Assembly (NCBI GenBank): GCA_002379425.1
Contig: DFTH01000014.1
Location: forward strand, 547 to 64,546
Length of the DNA stretch: 64,000 nucleotides
Direction: 5' to 3'
DNA from: Prevotella sp. UBA4217
GTDB lineage: Bacteria > Bacteroidota > Bacteroidia > Bacteroidales > Bacteroidaceae
Shown here piece after piece: positions 54,696-63,670 of the stretch (positions within the stretch are counted from its first letter, which is position 1; each line of letters begins with the position of its first letter). A program made the position numbers and the translations under genes. The notes beneath the pieces were generated by a model. That model saw nothing but the letters and a program-made list of their open reading frames with translations. It had not been told where the DNA came from and ran no database searches.

Positions 54696-56662
54696 TTCGT
54701 TTTGATATTAATCTTATCCTTGTTATACTCTATTCCTAAGTCCTTCGCACGCTTGGCATTGCGGTTCTGGAGTTTCTTCTTCTGGTCGCCCTTCTGCTTG
54801 GTGATGGAGGCGGGTTTCTGCCTGTAGCGCGGGATGGCGGTGAGGTCCCACGGCAGGGTGACGTCGAACTTCTCCTTACACTCTATCACGCGGTTGTAGA
54901 AATAGACATCCTCGGGCTGGCGGTCCTCGTCATAGTCGCCCGTGTCCCAGATAGCATTGCTGTTGGCATCCACGTAGGCACTGACGAAATACTTAGCGGG
55001 AGAGACATAGTCGAAATGGGCCGTGCCGCCTTTGGCCAGGACTTCCTTCACGATATTACCAGAGGCGTTGAGAAGTTGTACCCGCAATGGCAGTGTATCG
55101 GCAATACCGCTGAGATTAAGCGTCAGCGTACTGTATTCATCCAGCGACTTCACCTTGAGACCCTGCTTGTAGGCCTGGGACACCAGGCCGTGGATATCCT
55201 CGAAGGCCGCGGAGTCGATCTCCAGGCTATACTCTATGCCTGGCTGCCATTCCGCCAGGATCTCATAGCGCCGCAACTGATGGGCTACGGGCTGGAAGGT
55301 GAACGGTGCCTCGTACCATAGTGAATCGATCATCGAGTAGAGATGTACGGCCGACGTGTCGCAGCGCACCAGGGGCGCAGGCATCTCGATGGTCACCTTC
55401 TTATCGGGATCCATCTGGCTGGAGACATTATAGGTTGGCTTCAGAGGCGTCACAGGATAGATGGAGTCGTAGGGCTGCTCGCGCTTTTTCTTCTTCTCCT
55501 GCTCCTTCACCCATCTCTCTATCTCCTCTTCTTTCTGCTTCTGCCGCTTTTCGTACGACACCTTTGCCAAGGCCTCCAGCGTGTCGGTCTGGTTCACCAG
55601 GTTACCCAGCGTGTCGGTCATCATATAACTGATCTCCATGTGGAGGGTATCCTGGTTGACGAGCATCGAGTCGCGAAGCCAGTAGTGGATCGTGTCGCGC
55701 TTCTCATTAGCCTCAACGACAAACGCGCTGTCGGCATTGAAGTTAAGGCCTTTGATGACGGGCAGGAGGGAGTCGCCACAACTGAAGTACATGCTGAACT
55801 TGTCGGGCTCGCTGCGCTCCGTCTTCAGGAGGTAGCGCTCCGTCTGTATATGGGTAAATGCCAGGAGCGTGATGTCATCGGGCAGGAAGTGGGTATAGGG
55901 CGTCTGCCTGAACGCGTCGATATGCAGGGAGTCGCGCCAGATGGTATCGATCCTCACGTCGGGCTTGGAACTTGGCGTATATGTCTCATGGTTATAGGCA
56001 ATCATCTCACTCCTCTGCGAGAAACGGAAGTTGCCATCCATCTCCTGCAGGGCATAGACGCGGTAGGTGCCTGGGGCAATGCCCTTGATGACGAAGTGGC
56101 CGTGGCTGTCGGTCCTTGACACACGTATCATCGGCTTGGTCTTGAAGGCTGAGTCGGCCAGGTCGTCGTAAAGGCCTACCAGGATGCCCTTGATAGGCTC
56201 CAGGTTACTGGCATCGAGCACGTAGCCCGCCACCTCCATCGTGTCGATCTGCCCGCCCGTAGAGAAACTGTAGGTATAACTACCCAACGGATTGCCCTCG
56301 TTGTTATCACTGATGGCGTCGCTGAAGTCGATCGTGTAGGTCGTGTTCTCCTTCAGGGAGTCCTGCAGTTCCACCACGATCTTCCTGCCTGCAGCCTTGA
56401 TCTCAGGGACCTCCAACTGGGGCGGAGAGACGATCACCTTGCTCGTGGCATCCTCCAGTTTGATAAACTCATTGAAGAGGATGGTGATCTTCTTACTGCT
56501 GATATTGGTCGATTGGTCGGCCGGGTCGCTGCCGATGACCATGGGCGGATCATCGTCGAACCATCCGCCGTCGGGCTGTCCCATACGGGCACAACCTGCA
56601 ACTGTTGTTGCAATGATAAAATGAAAAAATGTAATAATTAAAAGATATTCTTTTCTTCTCAT
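54692..56662 (-). CDS. Big_5 (SbsA Ig-like) domain lipoprotein
   Basis: The protein has 656 residues. The signal peptide ends VAGC (Cys24). An Ig-like Big_5 domain (about 40-150) has PADQSTNISSKKITILFNEFIKL and NTTYTIDFSDAISDNNEGN. A carboxypeptidase-regulatory-like segment (about 155-215, GTYRVYALQEMDGNFRFS) follows. A Lys/Glu-rich coiled stretch (about 365-395) precedes further beta domains, and the tail is very basic. Such proteins are envelope-associated and of unknown role. It is second in the minus-strand operon GH3-like, Big_5, DUF3108. Confidence 0.85.
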   Translation of the reverse strand: MRRKEYLLIITFFHFIIATTVAGCARMGQPDGGWFDDDPPMVIGSDPADQSTNISSKKITILFNEFIKLEDATSKVIVSPPQLEVPEIKAAGRKIVVELQDSLKENTTYTIDFSDAISDNNEGNPLGSYTYSFSTGGQIDTMEVAGYVLDASNLEPIKGILVGLYDDLADSAFKTKPMIRVSRTDSHGHFVIKGIAPGTYRVYALQEMDGNFRFSQRSEMIAYNHETYTPSSKPDVRIDTIWRDSLHIDAFRQTPYTHFLPDDITLLAFTHIQTERYLLKTERSEPDKFSMYFSCGDSLLPVIKGLNFNADSAFVVEANEKRDTIHYWLRDSMLVNQDTLHMEISYMMTDTLGNLVNQTDTLEALAKVSYEKRQKQKEEEIERWVKEQEKKKKREQPYDSIYPVTPLKPTYNVSSQMDPDKKVTIEMPAPLVRCDTSAVHLYSMIDSLWYEAPFTFQPVAHQLRRYEILAEWQPGIEYSLEIDSAAFEDIHGLVSQAYKQGLKVKSLDEYSTLTLNLSGIADTLPLRVQLLNASGNIVKEVLAKGGTAHFDYVSPAKYFVSAYVDANSNAIWDTGDYDEDRQPEDVYFYNRVIECKEKFDVTLPWDLTAIPRYRQKPASITKQKGDQKKKLQNRNAKRAKDLGIEYNKDKINIKTK

Positions 56663-56672
56663 CCTTGCATTT

Positions 56673-58178
56673 TTACATTTTTATATTGAGTTTCAGCAAT
56701 TGCTCTATCGTCTCTCTGCTGTTGCTCAGGCGCGGGATCTTATGCTGGCCACCCAACTTACCGTGCATCTTCAGCCAGTCGTTGAAGAGGTTGGGACGCG
56801 CCTCGATGATCTCCAGATGCTGGAGCGTGATGTCCTTATAGCGCTTGGCCTCATAGTCGCTGTTGATCTCCTGCAGGCGCTTGTCGAGCAATGAGGCGAA
56901 CTGCTGCATGTCGGCAGGGCGCTTGACAAACTCAATGAGCCACTGATGGCGGCACTTGGCATTGGCATCCATGAACACGGGGGCTGCCGTATATTCGCTC
57001 ACCTCGGCACCCGTCTGCTCACAGGCATAGGCCAGTCCCTGTTCGGCATTATCGACGATCAGTTCCTCGCCAAAGGCGTTGATGAAGTGCTTGGTGCGCC
57101 CGCTGATGATGAACTTATAGGGATTGGTAGATGTGAACTGCACGGTGTCTCCTATCTCATAGCGCCAGAGGCCGCAGGAGGTAGAGATCACCATCGCATA
57201 GTTCTTACCCGTCTCCACCGCCCACAGGGGGATGGGCTCACTATCCTTATCATCCATGGGGATGAACTCGTAGAACACGCCGTAGTCGAGCATCAGCAGC
57301 ATCGACTTGTCGGCAGGATCATCCTGGATGCCGAAGAAGCCCTCACTGGCGTTGTAGGTCTCCATGTAGTGCATGCGCGGCGAGGTGATGAGGCGCTTGT
57401 ACTGTTCGCGGTAAGGCGTGAAGGCCACGCCACCGTGGAAGAACACCTCAATGTTGGGCCATACCTCTTCCAGGTGCGTCTTGCCCGACAGTTCCATCAT
57501 GCAGGTCAGCACAGAGAGCATCCATGAGGGCACGCCCGAGATATTCGTCACATTCTTGTGCATCGCCTCCTCGGCTATCCGCTCGCGCTTTACCTCGAAG
57601 TCGGAGAGCAGGGCCGTCTGCTTCTTGGGCACACGGACAAGGTTAGCCAACGGATTGATGTTCTCGATGAGGATAGCCGAGAGGTCGCCCACCAGGGAGT
57701 CTCTCAGGTTATAATTAGGTGCATGACTGCCGCCAAGGATCAGGGCCCTGCCGTCAAAGAGGCGCGACTGCGGGTTGTTACGCAGGTAAATGGCAACAGA
57801 GTCGAAGCCTCCTGCATAATGGATGTCCTGCAGGCCATCCTTGCTGACGGGGATGAACTTCGACTTGTCGTTGGTGGTTCCCGACGACTTAGCATACCAT
57901 TTCACCCGTCCCGGCCAGAGGATATCCATCTCTCCCTGACGCATACGGTCGATGTCGCCCTTCAGTTCCTCATACGTGTTGACAGGGACATGGTCGATAA
58001 AGTCGTCATACCCCTTGATGCTCTGAAAGGCATGGTTCCGCCCGTATTCCGTGTCCCTTGCCTTACTTAACAATTGGTCGAGCACCGCTCTTTGAAGTGC
58101 CTCCCCCCCATACTGGTACTTCTCCAAAGCACGCTGACGGGGAACGAATATTTTCCTTACGAATTGGGTCAGACTCAT
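56673..58178 (-). CDS. GH3 auxin-responsive-promoter family protein (acyl-adenylate/amide synthetase fold)
   Basis: The protein has 501 residues from the ATG at 58178; a TTG 12 bp upstream is less likely. The ATP-binding YAKSSGTTNDKSKFIPVS (about 92-109), YNASEGFFGIQDD, and the C-terminal RTKHFINAFGEELIVDNAEQGL are the conserved GH3 blocks. Plant GH3 enzymes join amino acids to hormones; bacterial members are widespread in Bacteroidota without known substrate. It leads an operon with the Big_5 lipoprotein 10 bp downstream. Confidence 0.93.
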   Translation of the reverse strand: MSLTQFVRKIFVPRQRALEKYQYGGEALQRAVLDQLLSKARDTEYGRNHAFQSIKGYDDFIDHVPVNTYEELKGDIDRMRQGEMDILWPGRVKWYAKSSGTTNDKSKFIPVSKDGLQDIHYAGGFDSVAIYLRNNPQSRLFDGRALILGGSHAPNYNLRDSLVGDLSAILIENINPLANLVRVPKKQTALLSDFEVKRERIAEEAMHKNVTNISGVPSWMLSVLTCMMELSGKTHLEEVWPNIEVFFHGGVAFTPYREQYKRLITSPRMHYMETYNASEGFFGIQDDPADKSMLLMLDYGVFYEFIPMDDKDSEPIPLWAVETGKNYAMVISTSCGLWRYEIGDTVQFTSTNPYKFIISGRTKHFINAFGEELIVDNAEQGLAYACEQTGAEVSEYTAAPVFMDANAKCRHQWLIEFVKRPADMQQFASLLDKRLQEINSDYEAKRYKDITLQHLEIIEARPNLFNDWLKMHGKLGGQHKIPRLSNSRETIEQLLKLNIKM

Positions 58179-58198
58179 TTTAATGCGCAATTTGGGTG

Positions 58199-58206
58199 CA
58201 AAATTA
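58199..58206 (-). promoter_or_regulatory. Promoter -7 element for the GH3-type operon
   Basis: On the minus strand this reads TAATTTTG, 20 bp before the ATG at 58178. Confidence 0.6.
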
Positions 58207-58282
58207 CGCTAAACTTTCGTAAGGAGGGAAGATTTTACGTTTTTTTTATATAATAAGGCCTAAAGACAACAGTAACCGACAA

Positions 58283-58696
58283 CTATGACTGCATGGCCAG
58301 AGCCTTATTCTCTGCGGCTTCCATGATCTCGCGCTCGCCAGGGCCCTTGTCGTTGATGCCGCAGAGATGGAGGATGCCATGGATAATCACGCGATGGAGT
58401 TCCTCGTCGTAGGGACGACCGAACTGCTGGGCATTGCTGGAGACGGTATCGAGCGAGATGACGATATCGCCGTTGAGCGTATCGCCTTCCGTGTAGTCGA
58501 AGGTGATAATATCGGTATAGTAGTCGTGACCCAGATACTCGTTGTTCACCTCAAGGATCTTGCCGTCGTTGACGAACAGATAGCCGATTTCACCGATCTT
58601 CTTACCGTATGACTCTGCCACGCGACGGATCCAGTTGGTCGTCTCGCGCTTCTTGATATTGGGGAACTTGACCCCTTCTGCACTGTATGAAATCAT
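58283..58696 (-). CDS. ybeY: rRNA maturation endoribonuclease YbeY
   Basis: The protein has 137 residues from the ATG at 58696 (MISYSAEGVKFPNIKKRET). The frame is open further upstream only as a shadow of coaD. The family blocks LEVNNEYLGHDYYTDIITFDY and GDIVISLD are followed by HRVIIHGILHLCGINDKGPGE. Two metal-binding His are kept (HGILH), but the usual third His is replaced in GINDK, a change I recall as common in Bacteroidota YbeY. It matures 16S rRNA 3' ends. It is the last gene of the ruvB-coaD-ybeY operon. Confidence 0.92.
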   Translation of the reverse strand: MISYSAEGVKFPNIKKRETTNWIRRVAESYGKKIGEIGYLFVNDGKILEVNNEYLGHDYYTDIITFDYTEGDTLNGDIVISLDTVSSNAQQFGRPYDEELHRVIIHGILHLCGINDKGPGEREIMEAAENKALAMQS

Positions 58697-58703
58697 AAAC
58701 CTC

Positions 58704-59156
58704 TTATTTCTTTTTGGGAAGATAGGGCGTGACATCCACACCGAAGTGGGCCAGTTCGCGCAGGGCGCTCGATGAGATGCTGACCAGTTCGGGCTCGGTA
58801 TAGAGAAGGATGGTCTCGATACCGCCCAGGCGACGGTTGAAGTCGGCCTGCCACTGCTCGTACTCGAAATCACTGGCATTGCGCACACCCTTGACGATGA
58901 AATGGGCATTTTCCGCCTTAGCAAAGTCCATGGCCAGTCCGTGGTAGGGCTTTACCTCAATACGCTCCTCACTGGCATAGAGGTCGCGAATCACCTGCAT
59001 CCGCTCTTCGGCAGAAGGCATGTCGGGCTTATGCACGTTATCCCCCACCACACCGATCACCAGACGGTCGAACAGCGGCAGGGCGCGGCGCACGATAGAA
59101 TCGTGACCGATGGTAAAGGGATTGAAACTCCCTACAAATATCCCTGTTCTTATCAT
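58704..59156 (-). CDS. coaD: Phosphopantetheine adenylyltransferase
   Basis: The protein has 150 residues, slightly short of the usual 160. GSFNPFTIGH (9-18, the HxGH motif), GVRNASDFEYE and SISSSALREL are present. It makes dephospho-CoA from phosphopantetheine and ATP. The 37 bp between it and ruvB consist of a 7/14-nt tandem repeat. Confidence 0.96.
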   Translation of the reverse strand: MIRTGIFVGSFNPFTIGHDSIVRRALPLFDRLVIGVVGDNVHKPDMPSAEERMQVIRDLYASEERIEVKPYHGLAMDFAKAENAHFIVKGVRNASDFEYEQWQADFNRRLGGIETILLYTEPELVSISSSALRELAHFGVDVTPYLPKKK

Positions 59157-59198
59157 AACTATGAACTCTTAACTATGAACTCTTAACTATGAACTAAT
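59157..59198 (+). repeat. Heptanucleotide tandem repeat between coaD and ruvB (6 units)
   Basis: Units on the plus strand: aactatg, aactctt, aactatg, aactctt, aactatg, aactaat, a 14-nt repeat made of two heptamers. It fills the spacer and enters the last codons of ruvB. On the other strand it resembles the AGTTCA-type array in the kinase at 8941. Confidence 0.88.
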
Positions 59199-60231
59199 CA
59201 AACAAGTTCGGCTCCATGATATTCCCCCCGTATGGATTACGCCCGAAGTGGCGGTAGGCCAACTCCGTCACCATCCGGCCGCGCGGCGTGCGCTTGATGA
59301 AGCCCTCCATGATGAGGAACGGCTCATAGACCTCCTCGACGGTGCCGGCGTCCTCGCCAATGGCCGTGGCGATGGTGGTGATGCCCACAGGACCGCCACG
59401 GAACTTGTCGATGATGGTCAGCAGGATCTTATTGTCGATTTCATCGAGTCCATACTGATCGATGTTCAGGGCTGTCAGGGCTATCTTGGAGATCTTCGTG
59501 TCGATACGGCCGTCACCCTTCACCTGGGCAAAGTCGCGCACACGGCGCAACAGGGCATTGGCGATACGGGGCGTACCACGCGAACGGCCTGCTATCTCCA
59601 GCGCGGCATCCTCCGTGATAGGCACGCCAAGGATGGCCGCCGAGCGCTCGATGATCTTCTGCAGGGTTTCGGGGTCATAGTACTCTAAGTGCATGTTGAT
59701 GCCGAAACGGGCACGGAGCGGTGCCGTGAGCAGTCCACTACGGGTGGTGGCTCCTACGAGCGTAAACGGATTCAGGTCGATCTGTATCGAACGCGCCGAG
59801 GGACCCTTGTCGATCATGATGTCGATACGATAGTCCTCCATCGCAGAGTACAGGTATTCCTCCACGACAGGCGACAGACGGTGGATCTCGTCGATGAAGA
59901 GCACATCGTTCTTCTCCAAGGAGGTCAGGATGCCCGCGAGGTCGCCAGGCTTGTCGAGCACAGGGCCCGACGTAATCTTAAAGCCCACGCCCAGTTCGTT
60001 GGCAATGATATTGGAGAGGGTGGTCTTACCCAGACCTGGAGGCCCATGCAACAGGGTATGGTCGAGGGGCTCGCCCCGGTATTTGGCAGCCTCGACGAAC
60101 ACTTCCAGATTCTCCACCACCTTCTTCTGTCCGCTGAAATCGCGGAAACTCAGGGGGCGCAGTGCGTTCTCGAAGTCCTTCTCTCCCTGGGAGAACCTCT
60201 CTTCGCGTATGTCAAAATCGTCATCCATCAT
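59194..60231 (-). CDS. ruvB: Holliday junction branch-migration ATPase RuvB
   Basis: The protein has 345 residues. Walker A is GPPGLGKT (63-70), Walker [11 protein letters not shown], then [22 protein letters not shown] and the C-terminal [22 protein letters not shown] winged helix. It pumps DNA through RuvA-bound Holliday junctions. The start is ATGATG (60231/60228), 10 bp after the promoter. Confidence 0.97.
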   Translation of the reverse strand: MMDDDFDIREERFSQGEKDFENALRPLSFRDFSGQKKVVENLEVFVEAAKYRGEPLDHTLLHGPPGLGKTTLSNIIANELGVGFKITSGPVLDKPGDLAGILTSLEKNDVLFIDEIHRLSPVVEEYLYSAMEDYRIDIMIDKGPSARSIQIDLNPFTLVGATTRSGLLTAPLRARFGINMHLEYYDPETLQKIIERSAAILGVPITEDAALEIAGRSRGTPRIANALLRRVRDFAQVKGDGRIDTKISKIALTALNIDQYGLDEIDNKILLTIIDKFRGGPVGITTIATAIGEDAGTVEEVYEPFLIMEGFIKRTPRGRMVTELAYRHFGRNPYGGNIMEPNLFD

Positions 60232-60241
60232 ATTCCGAGTG

Positions 60242-60249
60242 CAAAGATA
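60242..60249 (-). promoter_or_regulatory. Promoter -7 element for ruvB (short leader)
   Basis: On the minus strand this reads TATCTTTG, 10 bp before the ATG at 60231. Confidence 0.7.
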
Positions 60250-60291
60250 CGAAAAAGTATTTGATTACACCAAAATATGACCGTTTTCTTT

Positions 60292-62310
60292 TCAATTTGC
60301 CATCACATCGTGAGCAGAGATGCCCGTCACCACGAAACGAGCCCCATTGATATAGTCGGGGTCGAGCGTGATGCTGTAGCCCATGGAGATAGCGAGACGT
60401 CGGGCCAGTGCCAGGCCGATGCCCAGGCTTTGCTCCTCGGGAGAAAGGCGGACGAAGGGGTCGAAGATACGCTCAGCATCGGCAGCAGGGATGACTGGCC
60501 CCTCATTGCTGACGGATATGGCGTAGGTGCCGTCACCAACCGCATGACAACTCATCAGCACGCTGCCGCCCGTGGCATACTTGTCGGCATTGTCGAGCAG
60601 GCAGTTCAGCAGTTCCTGCAGCAGTGGGCTGGTATTGACTATCACGTCATCGCTGACATCAGTCCTGAACTCTGTGCTTAATACGCGGTTCTTGTCTATA
60701 GAAGATGGATGGAGGTCATAACTGTTCAGGATAATGCGTGCCACTTCATTCAGCCCTATCCTGTCAGGCTTGGGAGTCTGGAAATCGTCGCCATAGAGAC
60801 TGAACAGGACGAGTTGATGGGTAGAGGTGGCCACATGGTAGGCATCGCGGCATACATCAGTACGCAGTTGCATGTAATCATCATGGGGAATCTGTCCATT
60901 GCCATCAATGATGACCTCCGACGTGTTAATCAGTGTGGTCAGCGGCGTGCGTAGGGCATTGATGCATATCTGCTTCTCCTCGTCGGTGATGCCAGCCGCC
61001 CCTCGGGCGTAGGAATCAAGCACTGGATCCATCAGCGACTCTATCGTCTGGGCAGCAGCAAGGATATCGTTGTAGCGCTTGGGGCGCTCCTCGGGCTTTA
61101 GGAAGAAGTCTGGGTTATTGAAAATGCGTGCGTAGCCCCTCAACACATTGATGGGCGACTTCAACTTCTCCTGTATCGTACTGACAAAGGCACGACGGAT
61201 GACCTGTCCGGCCTCTGTACTACGACGGGCCTCCTGCAACTGCAGGAACTGCTCCTGCAACCGGCGGTTCTTATTGTGGCGATAGACGAGCAGGCTTACG
61301 AGTAAGCCTATGATGACCAGTGCCATCAGACCGACTATCACCAACTGTCTATGCATCATCTCGGCTTTGTCTTGCTCTGCCTGAAACCTGTCGATGTCGT
61401 GCGACATATCCATCAGGTGCTGGTCCAGGGCCTCGCGCTCATCAATCTGCTTCAGGCTGTCCCTTAACTCAGAGGCACGGAAAGCCCGTTGCCAGTCGCC
61501 CATCTTCTCATAGACGTTGATGCGCAGTTCTGTGGCCGTCTGCAGCACTCCAATGGAGTCGCACCAGGCAAGGGCCTGCTGATAGTCGTTCTGCATGAGG
61601 CTGTGGCACACCATCACTTGCTGGAGGTTGGCAGCATTGAACTGCTCTGGCTGATGCTTGCGGATACTGTCGTACTTGGTGAAATAGCGGTAGAAAGAGG
61701 CGCGATCGTCCATCTTGTTGGCAATAATACACCGATAGCCCAGCACGCCGCTCTCGTACAATGGGTTCTGCAGCATCTGCTGGGGCAGGCTGTCAAGACA
61801 GGCCATGGCCTCGGCAGGACGACTGAAACTGAGCGACTGGGCCAGCGAGAGATATACGTTGAACATAGCCACGGGGTCTTTTTCGGCATCCAGGCCCTGA
61901 AGCGCGCGGCGGAAATACTTCTCACCCATCTCCGGCTGGTTCCTACCGTTATAGAAAAGACCAAGAGCCATGTTGGAAATGTAGAGATACCGCTCCTGAT
62001 GACGCGCCTTGATGTCGTCTGTGATATGATGAATCTCTATAAAGGCGCGATGGAATCGCTTGTGATTCACCTCATATATCACGCGATTCATCCACGTGCG
62101 ATAGTACATATCCCATTCCTTGTGCTGCTCCAGATAGTCCATGTATGCGCGTAACGCGTCATAGAATATGGAGTCCTTACCACCCGCCTGCGCCTCATAA
62201 ATACGCTTTAGCATGGCCTGTTCTTGTGCTGGAGGCTGCTCTTGCTTCTGCTGGGCTTCAAGGGATATGCTCATCACCAGCAGGAGTACAGCAAATACAA
62301 TCTTTTTCAT
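60292..62310 (-). CDS. TPR sensor histidine kinase-like protein with degenerate H-box
   Basis: The protein has 672 residues from the ATG at 62310: signal peptide (1-19), TPR-rich periplasmic region (about 25-310), membrane helix (about 325-345), a coiled coil, then a kinase core. The dimerisation region reads AFVSTIQEKLKSPINVLRGY, where canonical HisKA has S-H-E-x-R-T-P-x-N. The phosphoacceptor His is absent (Glu aligns there). The ATPase part is intact: LLDNADKYA, NEGPVIP, IFDPFVRLSPEEQSLGIGLALARRL. It may be a pseudokinase, an ATP-dependent sensor, or use another residue. No response regulator is adjacent. Confidence 0.85.
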   Translation of the reverse strand: MKKIVFAVLLLVMSISLEAQQKQEQPPAQEQAMLKRIYEAQAGGKDSIFYDALRAYMDYLEQHKEWDMYYRTWMNRVIYEVNHKRFHRAFIEIHHITDDIKARHQERYLYISNMALGLFYNGRNQPEMGEKYFRRALQGLDAEKDPVAMFNVYLSLAQSLSFSRPAEAMACLDSLPQQMLQNPLYESGVLGYRCIIANKMDDRASFYRYFTKYDSIRKHQPEQFNAANLQQVMVCHSLMQNDYQQALAWCDSIGVLQTATELRINVYEKMGDWQRAFRASELRDSLKQIDEREALDQHLMDMSHDIDRFQAEQDKAEMMHRQLVIVGLMALVIIGLLVSLLVYRHNKNRRLQEQFLQLQEARRSTEAGQVIRRAFVSTIQEKLKSPINVLRGYARIFNNPDFFLKPEERPKRYNDILAAAQTIESLMDPVLDSYARGAAGITDEEKQICINALRTPLTTLINTSEVIIDGNGQIPHDDYMQLRTDVCRDAYHVATSTHQLVLFSLYGDDFQTPKPDRIGLNEVARIILNSYDLHPSSIDKNRVLSTEFRTDVSDDVIVNTSPLLQELLNCLLDNADKYATGGSVLMSCHAVGDGTYAISVSNEGPVIPAADAERIFDPFVRLSPEEQSLGIGLALARRLAISMGYSITLDPDYINGARFVVTGISAHDVMAN

Positions 62311-62314
62311 GATG

Positions 62315-62322
62315 CAAAAATA
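62315..62322 (-). promoter_or_regulatory. Promoter -7 element for the TPR kinase (leaderless)
   Basis: On the minus strand this reads TATTTTTG, ending just 4 bp before the ATG at 62310. The transcript would have almost no leader. Confidence 0.6.
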
Positions 62323-62459
62323 CAAAACATCCTTGATACCTGCAATAGCAAAGGTGCCATAAGCCGTGATTATTGCTAATTCTGAAACAATTTTTGCATA
62401 TTCTGAGAATCGGGACCATAAATGATTTCATATAAGCAAAGAAAAACGAAAAAATTAAT

Positions 62460-62467
62460 TATCTTTG
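62460..62467 (+). promoter_or_regulatory. Promoter -7 element for the AlkZ-related gene
   Basis: TATCTTTG, 9 bp before the ATG at 62477. Confidence 0.65.
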
Positions 62468-62476
62468 CAAGCGAAA

Positions 62477-63145
62477 ATGATGAAGACAATTATACACAAC
62501 GAGATTGACCTGATGGAACTGATCCGGCAGATAGGCTTTCTGCCCCTGCTGGACAGTGGGATAGGCGGCTTCTCGGCCATGGAAATGGCGGATGATGACT
62601 GCCGCTATGTGGTGTTCCCCGACGGCGGCTGGGACTGGCCGTTGTGGAAATGGAAAGGTCCTGTGGTGACGGAGGGCAACTGCGTCTATGGCAAGTTCTT
62701 CTCCCAGAAGGCAGGATTCATCAGCCGTGAGTGGTGGCCTGACTTCTGCAACTATCGCCGTAGCACGCACCCGAAGCCCGAAGAAGGGAGCATCGAGGAG
62801 GCCATCCTGCTGACACTTCAGGAGCAGGGCAGCCTGATCACCCGCGAACTGCGCGCCGCCTGCGGATTCACAGGTCCAAAGATGCGCAGTAAGTTTGACG
62901 GCTATGTCACCCGCCTACAGATGGGCTGCTACATCGTGACAGAGGATTTTATCTATCCGCGTGACAAGCACAACAGAGAATACGGTTGGGGATGGTCTCT
63001 GTTGACCACACCCGAACAACTGCTCGGAAGAGACCACTACCGCTGTGAGCGGACGCCAGAGGAGTCGTATCAACGCCTGCTTGACCATTTCCGCCAACTG
63101 CTGCCCGAGGCCTCCGAACAGCAAATCAAGAAACTGCTGAGATAA
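62477..63145 (+). CDS. AlkZ-related winged-helix protein
   Basis: The protein has 222 residues; tandem ATGs at 62477 and 62480. It has no signal peptide. Motifs are FPDGGWDWPLWKWKGPVV, AGFISREWWPDFCNYRRS, GSLITRELRAACGFTGPKMRSKFDGYVTRLQM and YGWGWSLLTTPEQLLG. I recall these from Bacteroidota proteins named AlkZ-related, distant from the AlkZ/YcaQ glycosylase that unhooks interstrand crosslinks. The helical part around 110-150 could be a winged helix. The AlkD-type gene 525 bp downstream supports an alkylation-repair theme. Activity is not shown. Confidence 0.7.
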   Translation: MMKTIIHNEIDLMELIRQIGFLPLLDSGIGGFSAMEMADDDCRYVVFPDGGWDWPLWKWKGPVVTEGNCVYGKFFSQKAGFISREWWPDFCNYRRSTHPKPEEGSIEEAILLTLQEQGSLITRELRAACGFTGPKMRSKFDGYVTRLQMGCYIVTEDFIYPRDKHNREYGWGWSLLTTPEQLLGRDHYRCERTPEESYQRLLDHFRQLLPEASEQQIKKLLR

Positions 63146-63153
63146 GTATTCAA

Positions 63154-63654
63154 ATGAAAGATAACAATCAAGAACTGTTTCCCCTGGTCAATGAGGAAGG
63201 ACACGTCATCGGAAAGGCCACCCGAGGGGAATGCCACAACGGCTCCCACCTGCTGCATCCTGTGGTGCATCTGCATGTGTTCAACTCCCGAGGAGAGGTG
63301 TACCTCCAGAAACGCCCTGAATGGAAGGACATTCAGCCTGGCAAGTGGGATACTGCCGTGGGAGGTCACATCGACTATGGCGAGACACCTGAAAAGGCAC
63401 TATTGAGAGAGGTTCGCGAGGAACTGGGCATCGAGGCTTTCACTCCGGAACGGGTTGGCATGTATGTCTTCGAAAGCAAGCGCGAACGCGAACTGGTCTA
63501 TGTCCACAGGACTACCTACGACGGCCCCATCCGGCCCTCGGCAGAAGAACTTGACGGTGGACGCTTCTGGACCATCCAGGAAATCCGCGATTCCATCGGA
63601 CAACAGATACTCACTCCCAACTTTGAAAGCGAGTTCCAGCGCTTCTTCCTATAA
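63154..63654 (+). CDS. NUDIX hydrolase
   Basis: The protein has 166 residues. The NUDIX box GGHIDYGETPEKALLREVREELGI (about 69-92) fits the consensus at every key Gly, Glu and Arg position. The start FPLVNEEGHVIGKATRGECHNGSHLLHPVVH resembles isopentenyl-diphosphate isomerase-like/YfcD NUDIX proteins. The substrate is not known. It lies 8 bp after the AlkZ-related gene and 16 bp before the AlkD-type gene, so it may belong to a small repair or nucleotide-cleaning operon. Confidence 0.93.
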   Translation: MKDNNQELFPLVNEEGHVIGKATRGECHNGSHLLHPVVHLHVFNSRGEVYLQKRPEWKDIQPGKWDTAVGGHIDYGETPEKALLREVREELGIEAFTPERVGMYVFESKRERELVYVHRTTYDGPIRPSAEELDGGRFWTIQEIRDSIGQQILTPNFESEFQRFFL

Positions 63655-63670
63655 ACATGAAATAAAGACG

